A stretch of 52,917 bases of DNA from Micromonospora sp. 15K316. GTDB taxonomy: Bacteria > Actinomycetota > Actinomycetes > Mycobacteriales > Micromonosporaceae. This document shows positions 8,201 to 17,157 of the stretch, one piece after another; the first letter of the stretch is position 1; every line of letters begins with the position of its first letter. The DNA lies in the NCBI RefSeq assembly GCF_004348525.1, contig NZ_SMKG01000021.1:1-52917 (forward strand), written 5' to 3'. Made by a program: the position numbers and the translations under genes. Under the pieces are notes generated by a model that was not told where the DNA came from, searched no databases, and saw only the letters and a program-made list of their open reading frames with translations.

Positions 8201-9624
8201 GCATCCGGGTCGCCGCGGTGGACCTCGGCGCGTCCAGCGGCCGGGTGATGGTCGGCCGCGTGGGCCCCGGCGTGCTCGACCTCACCGAGGTGCACCGGTT
8301 CGCCAACGAGCCGGTGCGGGTGGGCGGCACCCTGCACTGGGACATCCTCGCGCTGGTGCGGGGGGTGCTCGACGGCCTGCGCGCCGCCGGCCCGGTCACG
8401 AGTGTCGGCGTCGACTCCTGGGCCGTCGACTACGGGCTCCTCGACACCTCCGGCGCGCTGCTGGGCAACCCGGTGCACTACCGCGACGGGCGTACCGACG
8501 GTGTGGCCGAGCGGCTGGCGACCCGGCTGGGCCGGGAGCGGCTGTACGCGACGACCGGGCTGCAGCAGCTGCCGTTCAACACCATCTACCAGCTCGCCGC
8601 CGCCCGCGGTACGCCCCAGCTCGACGTCGCCCGGTGGCTGCTGCTGATCCCGGACCTCGTCGCGTACTGGCTCACCGGTGAGGTCGGCGCCGAGGTCACC
8701 AACGCCTCGACCACCCAGCTCTACGACGTGCGCCGACGAGCCTGGGCCACCGAGTTGATGGTCGACGCCGGGATCCGGCCGGAGCTCTTCCCGCCGCTGC
8801 GCGAGGCGGGCAGCCGGATCGGGCGGGTCCTACCCGCGCTGGGGTTGCCGGGGGAGCCGGACGTGGTGGCGGTCGGCTCGCACGACACCGCGTCGGCGGT
8901 GGTCGGCGTGCCGGCGTCGAGGGAGAACTTCGCCTACATCTCCTGCGGCACCTGGTCGCTGGTGGGGGTCGAGCTGGACGCGCCGGTGCTCACCGAGGCG
9001 AGCCGGCGGGCGAACTTCACCAACGAGTCCGGTGTCGACGGCACGGTCCGCTACCTGCGCAACGTCATGGGGCTGTGGCTGCTCCAGGAGTCGGTGCGGG
9101 CCTGGGGCGGCCCGGACCTGCCCGACCTGCTGCGGCGGGCCGGGGCCGAACCCGCGTTCCGGTCGGTGGTGGACCCCGACGACCCGGTGTTCCTGCCGCC
9201 GGGTGACATGCCGGCGCGTCTCGCGCAGGCCTGCCGCCGCGCCGGCGAGCCCGTGCCGACCACGCCGGCCGCCACCGTCCGGTGCATCCTCGACAGCCTG
9301 GCGTTGGCGCATCGCCGCGCGGTACGCCAGGCGCAGCGGCTCTCCGGCCGGCAGGTGGAGACCGTGCACATGGTCGGGGGTGGTGCCCGCAACGCCCTGC
9401 TCTGTCAGCTGACGGCGGACGCCTGCGGCCTGCCGGTGCTCGCCGGCCCGGTGGAGGCGACCGCGTTCGGCAACGTGCTGGTGCAGGCGAGGACCGCCGG
9501 TGCCGTCGAGGGCGACCTGCCGGCGCTGCGGGCGCTCATCCGCGACACCCAGCGGGTCGTGCGGTACGAGCCGCGCGGGGCGGAGGCGGCGTGGCGGGCC
9601 GCCGAGCAGCGGTTGGGCGGCTGA
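8197..9624 (+). CDS. rhaB: Rhamnulokinase (FGGY family)
   Basis: 475-aa FGGY carbohydrate kinase phosphorylating L-rhamnulose to L-rhamnulose-1-phosphate. Visible motifs are the N-terminal phosphate-binding DLGASSGRVMVG (near residue 8), LPFNTIYQL, the central GSHDTASAVVG, and the C-terminal ATP-binding HMVGGGARNALLCQ with EATAFGN. Length is typical for RhaB. GTG 8197 overlaps the small HTH gene by 4 nt and has a G-rich stretch upstream. It is the last gene of the plus-strand rhamnose operon; a converging gene ends 118 bp downstream. Confidence 0.92.
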   Translation: MSIRVAAVDLGASSGRVMVGRVGPGVLDLTEVHRFANEPVRVGGTLHWDILALVRGVLDGLRAAGPVTSVGVDSWAVDYGLLDTSGALLGNPVHYRDGRTDGVAERLATRLGRERLYATTGLQQLPFNTIYQLAAARGTPQLDVARWLLLIPDLVAYWLTGEVGAEVTNASTTQLYDVRRRAWATELMVDAGIRPELFPPLREAGSRIGRVLPALGLPGEPDVVAVGSHDTASAVVGVPASRENFAYISCGTWSLVGVELDAPVLTEASRRANFTNESGVDGTVRYLRNVMGLWLLQESVRAWGGPDLPDLLRRAGAEPAFRSVVDPDDPVFLPPGDMPARLAQACRRAGEPVPTTPAATVRCILDSLALAHRRAVRQAQRLSGRQVETVHMVGGGARNALLCQLTADACGLPVLAGPVEATAFGNVLVQARTAGAVEGDLPALRALIRDTQRVVRYEPRGAEAAWRAAEQRLGG

Positions 9625-9649
9625 CGGCGGGAGCGGCGGTCACCGCGAC

Positions 9650-9688
9650 CTCGACCGGCCCGGTACCGGGCGGCCGGTGCTGGTCGAG
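9650..9688. terminator. Hairpin between convergent rhamnose and fucose operons
   Basis: Outer arms CTCGACC (9650-9656) and GGTCGAG (9682-9688) enclose the self-complementary CCCGGTACCGGG (9659-9670). The element sits in the 118-bp gap between two converging operons, so it may stop transcription from both sides. There is no T-run, as is common in actinomycetes. Confidence 0.4.
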
Positions 9689-9742
9689 GGCCCGCCGGAG
9701 CCGCCGGGGCGCCCGTCGGGCGAGCGCCGTTCCGGTCGCCGG

Positions 9743-10414
9743 TCAGAGGACCCGACGAAGCCACTCCTCGACGCCCGCGACGTGCACGGTGGCCCAGGAT
9801 CGGGCCAGGTCGGCCTGCCGGGAGGCGACCGCCTCCAGGATGGCGGCGTGCTGCTCCCGGGTCCTGGCGACGGCGCCCTCCTGGGTCAGGCCCCGCCAGA
9901 CGCGGGCGCGGGTGGTCGGGCCGGAGAGGCTGTCCAACAGCGACGTGAGCACGTTGTTGCCCGCGCAGACCGCGATCAGCCGGTGGAACTCCAGGTCGTT
10001 GGCGACGAGTTCGTCGATGCTCGGGTCGTCGCCGAGCCCGTCGAGGACGTCGCGCAGGGCGGCGATGTCCTCGACGGTCGCCCGCTGCGCGGCGAGCGCG
10101 GTCGCCCCCGGTTCGAGGATCCGCCGGACCTCGAGGAACTCCAGCACGGTGTCGTCGCGGTGGAAGTCGACGACGAAACTCAGCGCGTCGAGCAGCAGGG
10201 CCGGGTCCAGGCTCGTCACGTACGTCCCGTCGCCCTGGCGTACGTCGAGCACCCGGATCAGCGAGAGCGCCTTGACGGCCTCGCGCAGGGAGTTGCGGGA
10301 CAGGCCGAGCCGTTCGGCCAGGTCCGGTTCACGGGGTAGCCGGTCGCCGGGGCGCAACTCGCCGGCGAGGATCATCTGTTTGATCTTGTCGATCGCCTCG
10401 TCCGTGACAGCCAC
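9743..10414 (-). CDS. FadR-type GntR regulator (FCD), likely fucose operon repressor
   Basis: 223-aa GntR regulator. The N-terminal winged HTH (about 5-75) contains LPREPDLAERLGLSRNSLREAVKAL. The C-terminal helical FCD domain (about 85-220) keeps metal-ligand positions in NDLEFHRLI, REQHAAIL and ATVHVAGV. The start is GTG 10414, preceded by GGAGGAGAAC. It is the last gene of the minus-strand fucose operon, 42 nt after the lactonase stop. It probably binds the palindrome at 19392-19406 in the operon promoter and responds to fucose or a breakdown acid; this link is inference. Confidence 0.85.
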   Translation of the reverse strand: MAVTDEAIDKIKQMILAGELRPGDRLPREPDLAERLGLSRNSLREAVKALSLIRVLDVRQGDGTYVTSLDPALLLDALSFVVDFHRDDTVLEFLEVRRILEPGATALAAQRATVEDIAALRDVLDGLGDDPSIDELVANDLEFHRLIAVCAGNNVLTSLLDSLSGPTTRARVWRGLTQEGAVARTREQHAAILEAVASRQADLARSWATVHVAGVEEWLRRVL

Positions 10415-10456
10415 GTTCTCCTCCGCCCTCTTTCGCAGCGCAGCGTATGGGACTGC

Positions 10457-11308
10457 TCAGCGCCGGAGCCGGTAGGTGCGCACGGCGGTGTCGCCGAACA
10501 CCGCCGACCGTTCCCGCTCGGTCAGGGGCGGCAGCGCCCCGGACAACGCGGCGAGCACGCCCTGGTAGTCGGCGGCGAGCCGGCACACGGGCCAGTCGGA
10601 CCCGAACATCAACCGGTGCGGGCCGAACCGGTCGACCGCCTCGGTCACGAACGGCCGCAGGTCGGCCACCCGCCACCGGTCCCGGTCCGCCTCGGTCACC
10701 AGCCCGGAGAGCTTCGCCGTGACGTTCGGCCGGGCGGCCAGCGCCGCGAACGGCCCCGCCCAATCGGCCAGCCCCCGGGCGCCGTCGCGGATCCGCGGCT
10801 TGCCCAGATGGTCGAGGACGAACCGCAGCTCGGGTACGTCCCGGGCGGCCCGCGCCACGGCGGGCAGCTGGTCGTCGCGGCAGACCACGTCGAGGGCCAA
10901 CCCCGCGTCGGCGACCGTGCGCAGACCGCGCCGGACCGGTGGGTGGTCCAGGTAGGCCGGGTCGGTCTCGGCCTGCAGCTGGGGGCGGACGCCGACGAGA
11001 CGGTCGCCGCCGGGCAGGCGCCGGTAGGCCGCGATCGTCTCGGCGAGCGCGGGGTCGGCGAGGTCGGCCCAGGCCACCACTCCGGCGATCACGGTGCAGC
11101 GCTGGGCGTAGCCGAACAGGAGGGCGGCCTCGGCGGTGTCGCAGCGGCCACCCTCCACGAGCACCGTCCGGTCGATGCCCGCGGCCGCCAGCTCGGGCTC
11201 CAGCTCCGCCGGGCCGAAGGAGCGCCGGATCGGGGCGAGTTCGGGCGCGTCCAGCCAGCGGTAGCCGTCCTCGACCCGCCAGAGGTGGTGGTGTGCGTCG
11301 ACGATCAC
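10457..11308 (-). CDS. L-fuconolactone hydrolase (amidohydrolase 2 family)
   Basis: 283-aa TIM-barrel amidohydrolase that would hydrolyse L-fucono-lactone to L-fuconate. Motifs are the N-terminal metal motif DAHHHLW (near residue 4), VLDHLGKP in the middle, and FGSDWPV with the catalytic aspartate near the C-terminal third. Length and motifs fit sugar-lactone hydrolases of the COG3618 type. GTG 11308 overlaps the stop of the upstream aldose dehydrogenase (11305-11308). Its place between dehydrogenase and regulator supports the fucose role. Confidence 0.85.
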   Translation of the reverse strand: MIVDAHHHLWRVEDGYRWLDAPELAPIRRSFGPAELEPELAAAGIDRTVLVEGGRCDTAEAALLFGYAQRCTVIAGVVAWADLADPALAETIAAYRRLPGGDRLVGVRPQLQAETDPAYLDHPPVRRGLRTVADAGLALDVVCRDDQLPAVARAARDVPELRFVLDHLGKPRIRDGARGLADWAGPFAALAARPNVTAKLSGLVTEADRDRWRVADLRPFVTEAVDRFGPHRLMFGSDWPVCRLAADYQGVLAALSGALPPLTERERSAVFGDTAVRTYRLRR

Positions 11309-12315
11309 GCGGCCACCACCGGGGCTGTGGGCAGGGCCGCGTCGGGGCGCAGCAGTCCCTCGGCGACCAGCTCCGCCCAGAACTCGCCGGGTGGCGGCTC
11401 CGTGGCGGCCAGCGCCACGTTGCGCCGGACCTGTTCCGGATCGTGCGCGCCGACCACCAGCGTGGCGACGGCCGGGTGCGCGGCGGCGAAGGCGAGCGCG
11501 GAGGCCGGCAGTGTCGTCCCGTGCCGGGCGCAGACCGCGGCGATCGCCCGGGCGCGGGCGAGCATCCCGCCCGGCGCCTCGGCGTACTCGTAGGGCAGGC
11601 CGGGGTGCGGATCGGCCACGGCGAGCAGCCCGCTGTTGAAGACCCCCGAGTTGAGCACCGAGACACCGCGCCGCTGACACTCCGGCAGCAGCGCGTCGAG
11701 TGCGGGCTGCTCCAGCAGCGTGTACCGGCCGGCGACCATGACCGCGTCGACGTCGGTCTCGGCGACGAACCGGTGCAGCACCCGCGTCTGTTTCGAACCG
11801 ACACCGATGGCCCCGATGACGCCCTGGGCCCGCAGCTCGTGCAGCGCCGGATAGGCCTGCTCCAGGGCGGGCGTCTGGTGGTCCTCCGGGTCGTGGATCA
11901 GCGCGATGTCGATCCGGTCGAGGCCGAGCCGCAGGAGGCTCGCCTCCAGGGACCGGTGCACCCCGTCCGCCGTGAAGTCCCACACCCGCCGGTGGTCGGC
12001 CGGCACGTGGAAACCCTCGGGGTCGCGCCGGCCGGCCCCGGACCGGTCCGGTACGAGCAGCCGGCCCACCTTCGTGCTGACCGCGTAGGCGCCGCGCGGC
12101 AGGGTGCGCAGCGCGTCGCCGAGCCGGCGCTCGGAGAGCCCGAGACCGTAGTGCGGCGCGGTGTCGAAGTAGCGGACGCCGTGGTCCCAGGCCGCCCGGA
12201 CGGTGGCGATCGCCTCCGCCTCACCGATCGGTGTGTAGAGGTTGCCGAGCTGGGCGCAGCCCAGCCCGACCCGGCTCACGGTCACCCGGGACCGTCCCAC
12301 CCGGACGCCGGTCAC
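11305..12315 (-). CDS. Aldo/keto reductase, probable L-fucose (D-threo-aldose) 1-dehydrogenase
   Basis: 336-aa AKR that would oxidise L-fucose to its lactone with NAD(P). The catalytic tetrad is visible: Asp in YFDTAPHYG, Tyr in the same segment, Lys in STKVGRL and His in ALIHDPE. The FHVPADHRRVWDF segment is typical of the D-threo-aldose 1-dehydrogenase/pyridoxal dehydrogenase subgroup. GTG 12315 overlaps the mutarotase stop by 4 nt and its stop overlaps the lactonase start, so three consecutive pathway steps are translationally coupled. Confidence 0.85.
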   Translation of the reverse strand: MTGVRVGRSRVTVSRVGLGCAQLGNLYTPIGEAEAIATVRAAWDHGVRYFDTAPHYGLGLSERRLGDALRTLPRGAYAVSTKVGRLLVPDRSGAGRRDPEGFHVPADHRRVWDFTADGVHRSLEASLLRLGLDRIDIALIHDPEDHQTPALEQAYPALHELRAQGVIGAIGVGSKQTRVLHRFVAETDVDAVMVAGRYTLLEQPALDALLPECQRRGVSVLNSGVFNSGLLAVADPHPGLPYEYAEAPGGMLARARAIAAVCARHGTTLPASALAFAAAHPAVATLVVGAHDPEQVRRNVALAATEPPPGEFWAELVAEGLLRPDAALPTAPVVAA

Positions 12316-12647
12316 GCGGTCGCCCCGCCCGGCGCGCCGGGCAACGCCCAGACCAGGGGGAGCCCCGTGTCCGTGCCCGAGTAGTCGTCGGCCACGTCGA
12401 GCAGCGTGGCCATCCGGGCCTGCCACGCGACGTTCGCCGGGTGGTCGCGCAGTTCGTCCCGCATCCGCCGGTAGTCCTCGACCTCCACCAGGTGGAACAG
12501 GTCTGGTCCGTCCCGCCAGATCCACCAACCGTGGACGCCCGCCGCGTGGATCGCGGCGGCCAGCTCCGCCGGTATGGTCGCGTGGACGTCGTCGTACTCG
12601 TGTTCGCGGCCCGGCTTGAGCCGGGTGTGCAGGGCGATCCGCCGCAT
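12312..12647 (-). CDS. RhaM-family mutarotase, probably for L-fucose
   Basis: 111-aa protein of the same family as the rhamnose mutarotase at 4372. Family features include the N-terminal LHTRLKPGREHEYDDVH, GVHGWWIWRDGPDLFHLVEVEDY and the C-terminal WQARMATLLD. It precedes the fucose dehydrogenase, so it likely supplies the anomer that enzyme uses. Compared with RhaM it has W rather than H-D-Y around the central strand, which may reflect a different sugar. Upstream GGAG-rich sequence serves ATG 12647; the permease stop is 57 nt upstream. Confidence 0.82.
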   Translation of the reverse strand: MRRIALHTRLKPGREHEYDDVHATIPAELAAAIHAAGVHGWWIWRDGPDLFHLVEVEDYRRMRDELRDHPANVAWQARMATLLDVADDYSGTDTGLPLVWALPGAPGGATA

Positions 12648-12704
12648 CGGCGCGCTCCTTCTCGCTACCGGTCGGGCCGCCGACGGCGGCCGGGACGATG
12701 AGGG

Positions 12705-13730
12705 CTAGTCCTGGGCCTTGCCGGAGGTGAGCCGGGCCAGGATCAGCGCGACCAGGATGATGGCGCCGTAGATGGCCTGGATCCATTGGGCGGAGACCCC
12801 GGCGAGGGTCAGGATGTTGTTGATCAGGCCGAGGACGATGACGCCGCAGAGCGCGCCGAAGAGCGTTCCCTTGCCGCCGTCGAGGCTGATCCCGCCGATC
12901 ACCGCCGCGGCGAAGACGGTGAAGATCATGCCGTCGCCCTGTGCCGCCGCGACCGAACCCAGCCGACCGGTCATCAGCAGGCCGGCGAGCGCGGCGAGCA
13001 GGCCACCGATCATCAGGACCGCCCAGACCACCCGGTCGGTACGGATGCCGGCCGCCCGGGCCGCGTCGGTGTTCCCGCCGATGGCGTAGACGGACCGGCC
13101 GTGCCGGAAGTAGCCGAGCGCGACGATGCCCACCACGAAGAGGGTGCCGCTGATCCAGATGGAGGCCGGTACGCCGAGCCAGACCGCGCTGCCCAGGTAG
13201 AGCACCGAGGGTGGGATGTCGAAGAGGTTCTGCCCACCGGTGATCCCGATCTGCAGACCGCGCAGCACGATCAGCATGCCCAGCGTCACGATGAACGCGG
13301 AGAGCTTGAACCGCAGGATCAGCAGCCCGTTGAACGCCCCGATCGCCAGCCCGGTGAGCAGGCAGAGGACGATGGCCAGACCGGCCGGGAGCTCGGTGCC
13401 CAGCCCGTTGCTCGCCGCCGGGATGACGAGCGCGACGGCGAGCGCCGGGGCCAGACCGATCGTCGACTCCAGCGAGAGGTCGAACTTCCCGGCAATGAGG
13501 ATGATCGCCTCGGCGAGCACCAGCAGCGCCAGCTCGGTCTGCTGTTGCAGCACGTTGGTGATGTTGGCGGCGCTGAGGAACACCGGGTCGATGAGCGCGC
13601 CCACCACGACGAGCAGGATGATCGCGGGGACGAGCGCGAAGTCCCGGAGCCGGGCCAGGGGTAACCGACCGCCGCCCGGTCGGGTACCGCCGGTCGTCGG
13701 TGGCTTGGCGATCGTCTCGGTGCCGGTCAC
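12705..13730 (-). CDS. Fucose ABC transporter permease (CUT2)
   Basis: 341-aa BPD_transp_2 permease with about ten hydrophobic segments. The hallmark KFDLSLESTIGL lies near residue 80 and the conserved GGISLDGGKGT near residue 275. It is the only permease here and probably works as a homodimer, as in ribose transporters. GTG 13730 overlaps the ATPase stop (13727-13730). L-fucose as substrate is inferred from the catabolic genes in the same operon. Confidence 0.88.
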   Translation of the reverse strand: MTGTETIAKPPTTGGTRPGGGRLPLARLRDFALVPAIILLVVVGALIDPVFLSAANITNVLQQQTELALLVLAEAIILIAGKFDLSLESTIGLAPALAVALVIPAASNGLGTELPAGLAIVLCLLTGLAIGAFNGLLILRFKLSAFIVTLGMLIVLRGLQIGITGGQNLFDIPPSVLYLGSAVWLGVPASIWISGTLFVVGIVALGYFRHGRSVYAIGGNTDAARAAGIRTDRVVWAVLMIGGLLAALAGLLMTGRLGSVAAAQGDGMIFTVFAAAVIGGISLDGGKGTLFGALCGVIVLGLINNILTLAGVSAQWIQAIYGAIILVALILARLTSGKAQD

Positions 13731-15259
13731 GGCTGCTCCACTCCCTCCACTGCGGACACCAGTTCGGCGTCCGTCCAACCCCGGGGCACGTCCCGGATCA
13801 CCTCTCCGTGGAACATGACCAGCACCCGGTCGCACGAGCGCAGGTCGTCGAGCTCGTCGGAGACGACCAGCACGCCGGTGCCTCCGGCGGCGGCCGCGCC
13901 GATGGCCCCGAGCAGGGACGCCTTGGACCGGACGTCCACCCCGGCGGTGGGGCTCACCATCACCAGTGCCCTCGGGTCGTTGGCGAGCGCGCGGGCCAGC
14001 ACGACCTTCTGGGCGTTGCCGCCGGAGAGGTCGCCGACCGGCTGGTGCGGCCCGTCGGTCTTGATGTCGTACGCCCGGATCATCCGCTCGGCGGTGGTCC
14101 GCTGCCGGGCGGGGGCGATGATCCCGGCGGGGCCGAGCCGGTCGGCGATCGGCATGGTGGCGTTCTCGGCCACCGACAACAGCGGCACGAGGCCCTCCCG
14201 GTGCCGGTCCTGCGGCAGGTAACCGAGCCCGGCGGCGAGGGCGGCGGGCACCTGACCCGGCTTCGGGGTGGTGCCGGCGATGGTCACCGTTCCGGCGTCG
14301 GCCCGGCGCAGCCCCGCGATCGTCTCGGCGAGGGCCACCTTGCCGCTGCTCCCCGAACCGATCAGCCCGACCATCTCGCCGGCCCGCACCGTGAGGTCCA
14401 CCCCGTCGTAGTGGCCGGCGAGCCGCAGGCCGCGTACGTCGAGGACCACCGGCGCCGTGGCCGGGACCGGCGGGCGCGCGACGCCCTCGGCGAGCGCCCG
14501 GCCCGTCTCGCCGGTCATCGCGGCGACCAGCTCGTCGCGGGAGAGCGCCTCGACGGGCTCGGTGAGGATGTGCCGCGCGTCGCGCAGCACGGTGACCCGC
14601 TGGCAGACCTCGTACACCTCCTGGAGGTGGTGCGAGATGAACAGGAAGGTGACCCCTGCCGACTGGAGCTCGCGCATCCGGTCGAAGAGCCGGTCGATGG
14701 CGGCGGCGTCGAGCTGCGCGGTCGGCTCGTCGAGGATGATGAACCGGGCACCGAACGAGAGCGCCCGGGCGATCTCGACGAGCTGCCGCTGCTCGACGGT
14801 GAGTGAGCCGGCGAGCGCGGCCGGGTCGATGTCGACCCCGTACCCGGCCAGCAGGTCGGCGGCGCGGCGGCGCAGCCCGCGCCAGTCGATGAGGCCACGG
14901 CCGGACTGCCGGTTGAGGAAGAGGTTCTCCGCGACGGTCAGGGTGGGGATGATGGTGGACTTCTGGTAGACGCAGGCGACCCGCTGCCGCCAGGCGTCGC
15001 GGTCGGCGAGCGCCGGCGCCGGGGCGCCGTCGAACCGGATCTCGCCGCCGTCGGGCCGCTGGAGGCCGGTCAGGATCGACACCAGCGTGGACTTCCCGGC
15101 GCCGTTGCGTCCGACCAGCGCGTGGGTCTCGCCCGCCCGCACGGCGATGCCGGCGGAGTGCAGCGCCACGGTCGCCCCGTACCGCTTCGACACGTCGCGT
15201 GCCTCCGCGGCCGGGGCTCCGGCCGCGGAGCGCGCGATCTGCTCGTGACTGGTCATCAC
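13727..15259 (-). CDS. Fucose ABC transporter tandem ATPase (CUT2)
   Basis: 510-aa ATPase with two nucleotide-binding domains. Domain 1 has P-loop GRNGAGKST (near residue 50), signature LTVEQRQLVEIARAL and Walker B FIILDEPTAQLD. Domain 2 has the atypical P-loop GLIGSGSSGKVALAE, signature LSGGNAQKVVLARAL and Walker B ALVMVSPTAGVD. In that second Walker B the usual D-E-P reads V-S-P, so site 2 may be weak. GTG 15259 overlaps the upstream stop; ATG 15256 is an equally possible start. Confidence 0.88.
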   Translation of the reverse strand: MMTSHEQIARSAAGAPAAEARDVSKRYGATVALHSAGIAVRAGETHALVGRNGAGKSTLVSILTGLQRPDGGEIRFDGAPAPALADRDAWRQRVACVYQKSTIIPTLTVAENLFLNRQSGRGLIDWRGLRRRAADLLAGYGVDIDPAALAGSLTVEQRQLVEIARALSFGARFIILDEPTAQLDAAAIDRLFDRMRELQSAGVTFLFISHHLQEVYEVCQRVTVLRDARHILTEPVEALSRDELVAAMTGETGRALAEGVARPPVPATAPVVLDVRGLRLAGHYDGVDLTVRAGEMVGLIGSGSSGKVALAETIAGLRRADAGTVTIAGTTPKPGQVPAALAAGLGYLPQDRHREGLVPLLSVAENATMPIADRLGPAGIIAPARQRTTAERMIRAYDIKTDGPHQPVGDLSGGNAQKVVLARALANDPRALVMVSPTAGVDVRSKASLLGAIGAAAAGGTGVLVVSDELDDLRSCDRVLVMFHGEVIRDVPRGWTDAELVSAVEGVEQP

Positions 15260-16305
15260 TTACCGATCTGGTTTCCCCAGAGCGCCGGGTCGTCGACGTT
15301 CTCCTTGGTGACCAGCGGCGCGGCGAGCTGGTCCTCCAGGCCGTTGCCGATGTCGATGATCGTGCTGTCGTGGTCGGTCGGGCCGGGCTGGAAGGTCTTT
15401 CCCTCGGCGGCCGCCTTGGCGTAGTAGAGCGCCCACTTGGCGTAGAGGTCGGCGGGCTGGGAGACCGTGGCGTCGATCTCGCCCTTGCGGATCGCCTCGA
15501 ACTCCTGTGGGATCCCGTCGTTGGAGACGATGAAGATGTGCTTCGGGTCGGTCGGTGGGACCAGCAGGTTCTTCGACCGGAGGACCTGCAGCGTCGGGGC
15601 CAGGAACACCCCGCCGGCCTGCATGTAGACGCCCTTGATGTCCGGGTGCTGGGCGAGGCGGGTCTGGAGCGCGGCCGCGGCCTTGGCCCCCTCCCACTCG
15701 GTCGGCTCCTCGAAGATCGTGATCCCGGGGAACTTCGTCTTCATGCACTCCGCGAACGCCTCCGAGCGGTCCCGCCCGTTGATGGAGGAGAGCGAGCCCT
15801 GGAACTCGATCACCTTGCCCTTGCCGCCGAGCTTCTCGCCGAGGAACTCGCACGCCTTCTGCCCGTACGCGCGGTTGTCGGCGCGCACCACCATGAAGAC
15901 CTTGCCCTTGTCGGGGCGGGTGTCGACCGAGACCACCGGGATCTTGCGGGACTCCAGGGTGCCCAGGGTGGAGGCGATCGCGCCGGTGTCCTGCGGCGCC
16001 ATCACGACCGCCTTCGCGCCCTGGCTGACCATCGCCTGCACGTTCGCCACGAGCTTCGAGACGTCGTTCTGCGAGTTGGTCGGGGACATCAGGTTGACGT
16101 CGTACTCGTCGGCGAACTGCGGGACGTACTTGGCGTACGAGTTCCAGAAGTCGGAGTCGGCGCGGGGCAGGTCGATACCGATCTGCGGCCCCGATCCGGC
16201 CTGGCCGCCCGAGCCGCCCGACGACGAGTCACCGCAGGCGACGGTGGTGAGGGTGAGGAACGCGGCCAGCGCGATCCCGATCGGGGTCTTGGCGGTAGGT
16301 CTCAC
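15256..16305 (-). CDS. Fucose-binding lipoprotein of the ABC transporter
   Basis: 349-aa periplasmic-type sugar-binding protein. GTG 16305 follows GGAGGA with a 5-nt spacer. The start gives a compact lipoprotein signal, with cysteine in LTTVACG near residue 24 and then a Ser/Gly linker. Binding-protein features of the ribose type include LPRADSDFWNSY, VMAPQDTGA, VSVDTRPDKG and SNDGIPQEFEAI. The start lies 78 nt after the SDR stop. Unlike the other three binding-protein genes here, it runs straight into its ATPase gene with no spacer. Confidence 0.88.
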   Translation of the reverse strand: MRPTAKTPIGIALAAFLTLTTVACGDSSSGGSGGQAGSGPQIGIDLPRADSDFWNSYAKYVPQFADEYDVNLMSPTNSQNDVSKLVANVQAMVSQGAKAVVMAPQDTGAIASTLGTLESRKIPVVSVDTRPDKGKVFMVVRADNRAYGQKACEFLGEKLGGKGKVIEFQGSLSSINGRDRSEAFAECMKTKFPGITIFEEPTEWEGAKAAAALQTRLAQHPDIKGVYMQAGGVFLAPTLQVLRSKNLLVPPTDPKHIFIVSNDGIPQEFEAIRKGEIDATVSQPADLYAKWALYYAKAAAEGKTFQPGPTDHDSTIIDIGNGLEDQLAAPLVTKENVDDPALWGNQIGK

Positions 16306-16383
16306 GGTGGTCCTCCAACGGTGCGGATGCGGTGGGGTTCTCGACGGCACATCTGTGGTCCTGGCCGGCTCGACGCGACAGGG

Positions 16384-17157
16384 TCAGCCGGGCGGCGGCT
16401 CGGGACGCAGCCGCAGCCCGTGCATCCCGCCGTCCACGGCGAGCACGGTGCCGGTGGTCGCCGCGGCGAGCGGGCCCGCCAGGTAGGCGATCGCGGCGGC
16501 CACCTCGTCGGCGCTCACCAGGCGACCGGTGGGCTGCCGGGCCCGCAGCGCGGCGAGTTCGCCCGCCGGGTCGTCGGCGGCGTCGAGCAGCCGGCGTACC
16601 CAGGGGGTGTCCACGGTGCCGGGGTTCACGCAGTTGACCCGGATGCCCTCCCGTACGTGGTCGGCCGCCATCGCCAGGGTGAGCGCCTGCACGGCGCCCT
16701 TGCTGGCGCTGTAGAGCGCCCGTTGCGGCAGGCCGGCCGAGGCGGCGATGGAGCAGGTGTTCACGATCGCCGCGTGCGCCGAGGCGCGCAGGTGGGGCAG
16801 CGCGGCCCGGGTCACCCGCGCGATCCCGACCACGTTGACGTCGAGCACCCTGTGCCACTCCTCGTCGGAGTTCTCCTCGACGCTGCCGCGCGCGCCGATC
16901 CCGGCGTTGTTGACCAGCACGTCGATGCCGCCCAGCGCGTCGGCCGCGGCGGCCACCGCCGCCCGGACGCTGCCGTCGTCGGTGACGTCGGCGGCGAGCC
17001 CGAGCAGCGGCGCGGGCACGCCCTCCGGATTCAGGTCGAGGCACGCCACCCGGGCGCCGCGCTCGGCGAGCACTGTCGCGGTCGCCAGGCCGATGCCGGA
17101 CGCCCCGCCCGTCACCACCGCGGCCAGCCCGGTGAACTCGTTCCGGTAGGTGCTCAC
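16384..17157 (-). CDS. SDR, probable 2-keto-3-deoxy-L-fuconate dehydrogenase
   Basis: 257-aa classical short-chain dehydrogenase: TGGASGIG (about 17-24), NNAG (about 88-91), catalytic Ser in NTCS and YSASK (about 150-154), then NPGTVDTPW. In the known non-phosphorylative fucose route (described in Xanthomonas and Burkholderia) an SDR oxidises 2-keto-3-deoxy-L-fuconate to the 2,4-diketo acid. This gene sits directly after the fuconate dehydratase, with which it overlaps by 4 nt (17154-17157). It could instead act on fucose itself, but the AKR downstream covers that step. Confidence 0.82.
   Translation of the reverse strand: MSTYRNEFTGLAAVVTGGASGIGLATATVLAERGARVACLDLNPEGVPAPLLGLAADVTDDGSVRAAVAAAADALGGIDVLVNNAGIGARGSVEENSDEEWHRVLDVNVVGIARVTRAALPHLRASAHAAIVNTCSIAASAGLPQRALYSASKGAVQALTLAMAADHVREGIRVNCVNPGTVDTPWVRRLLDAADDPAGELAALRARQPTGRLVSADEVAAAIAYLAGPLAAATTGTVLAVDGGMHGLRLRPEPPPG

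Noticed and set aside
16306..16383. Internal promoter in the 78-bp gap of the fucose operon
   Set aside because: No convincing -35/-10 pair on the minus strand, so the ten genes are treated as one transcript.
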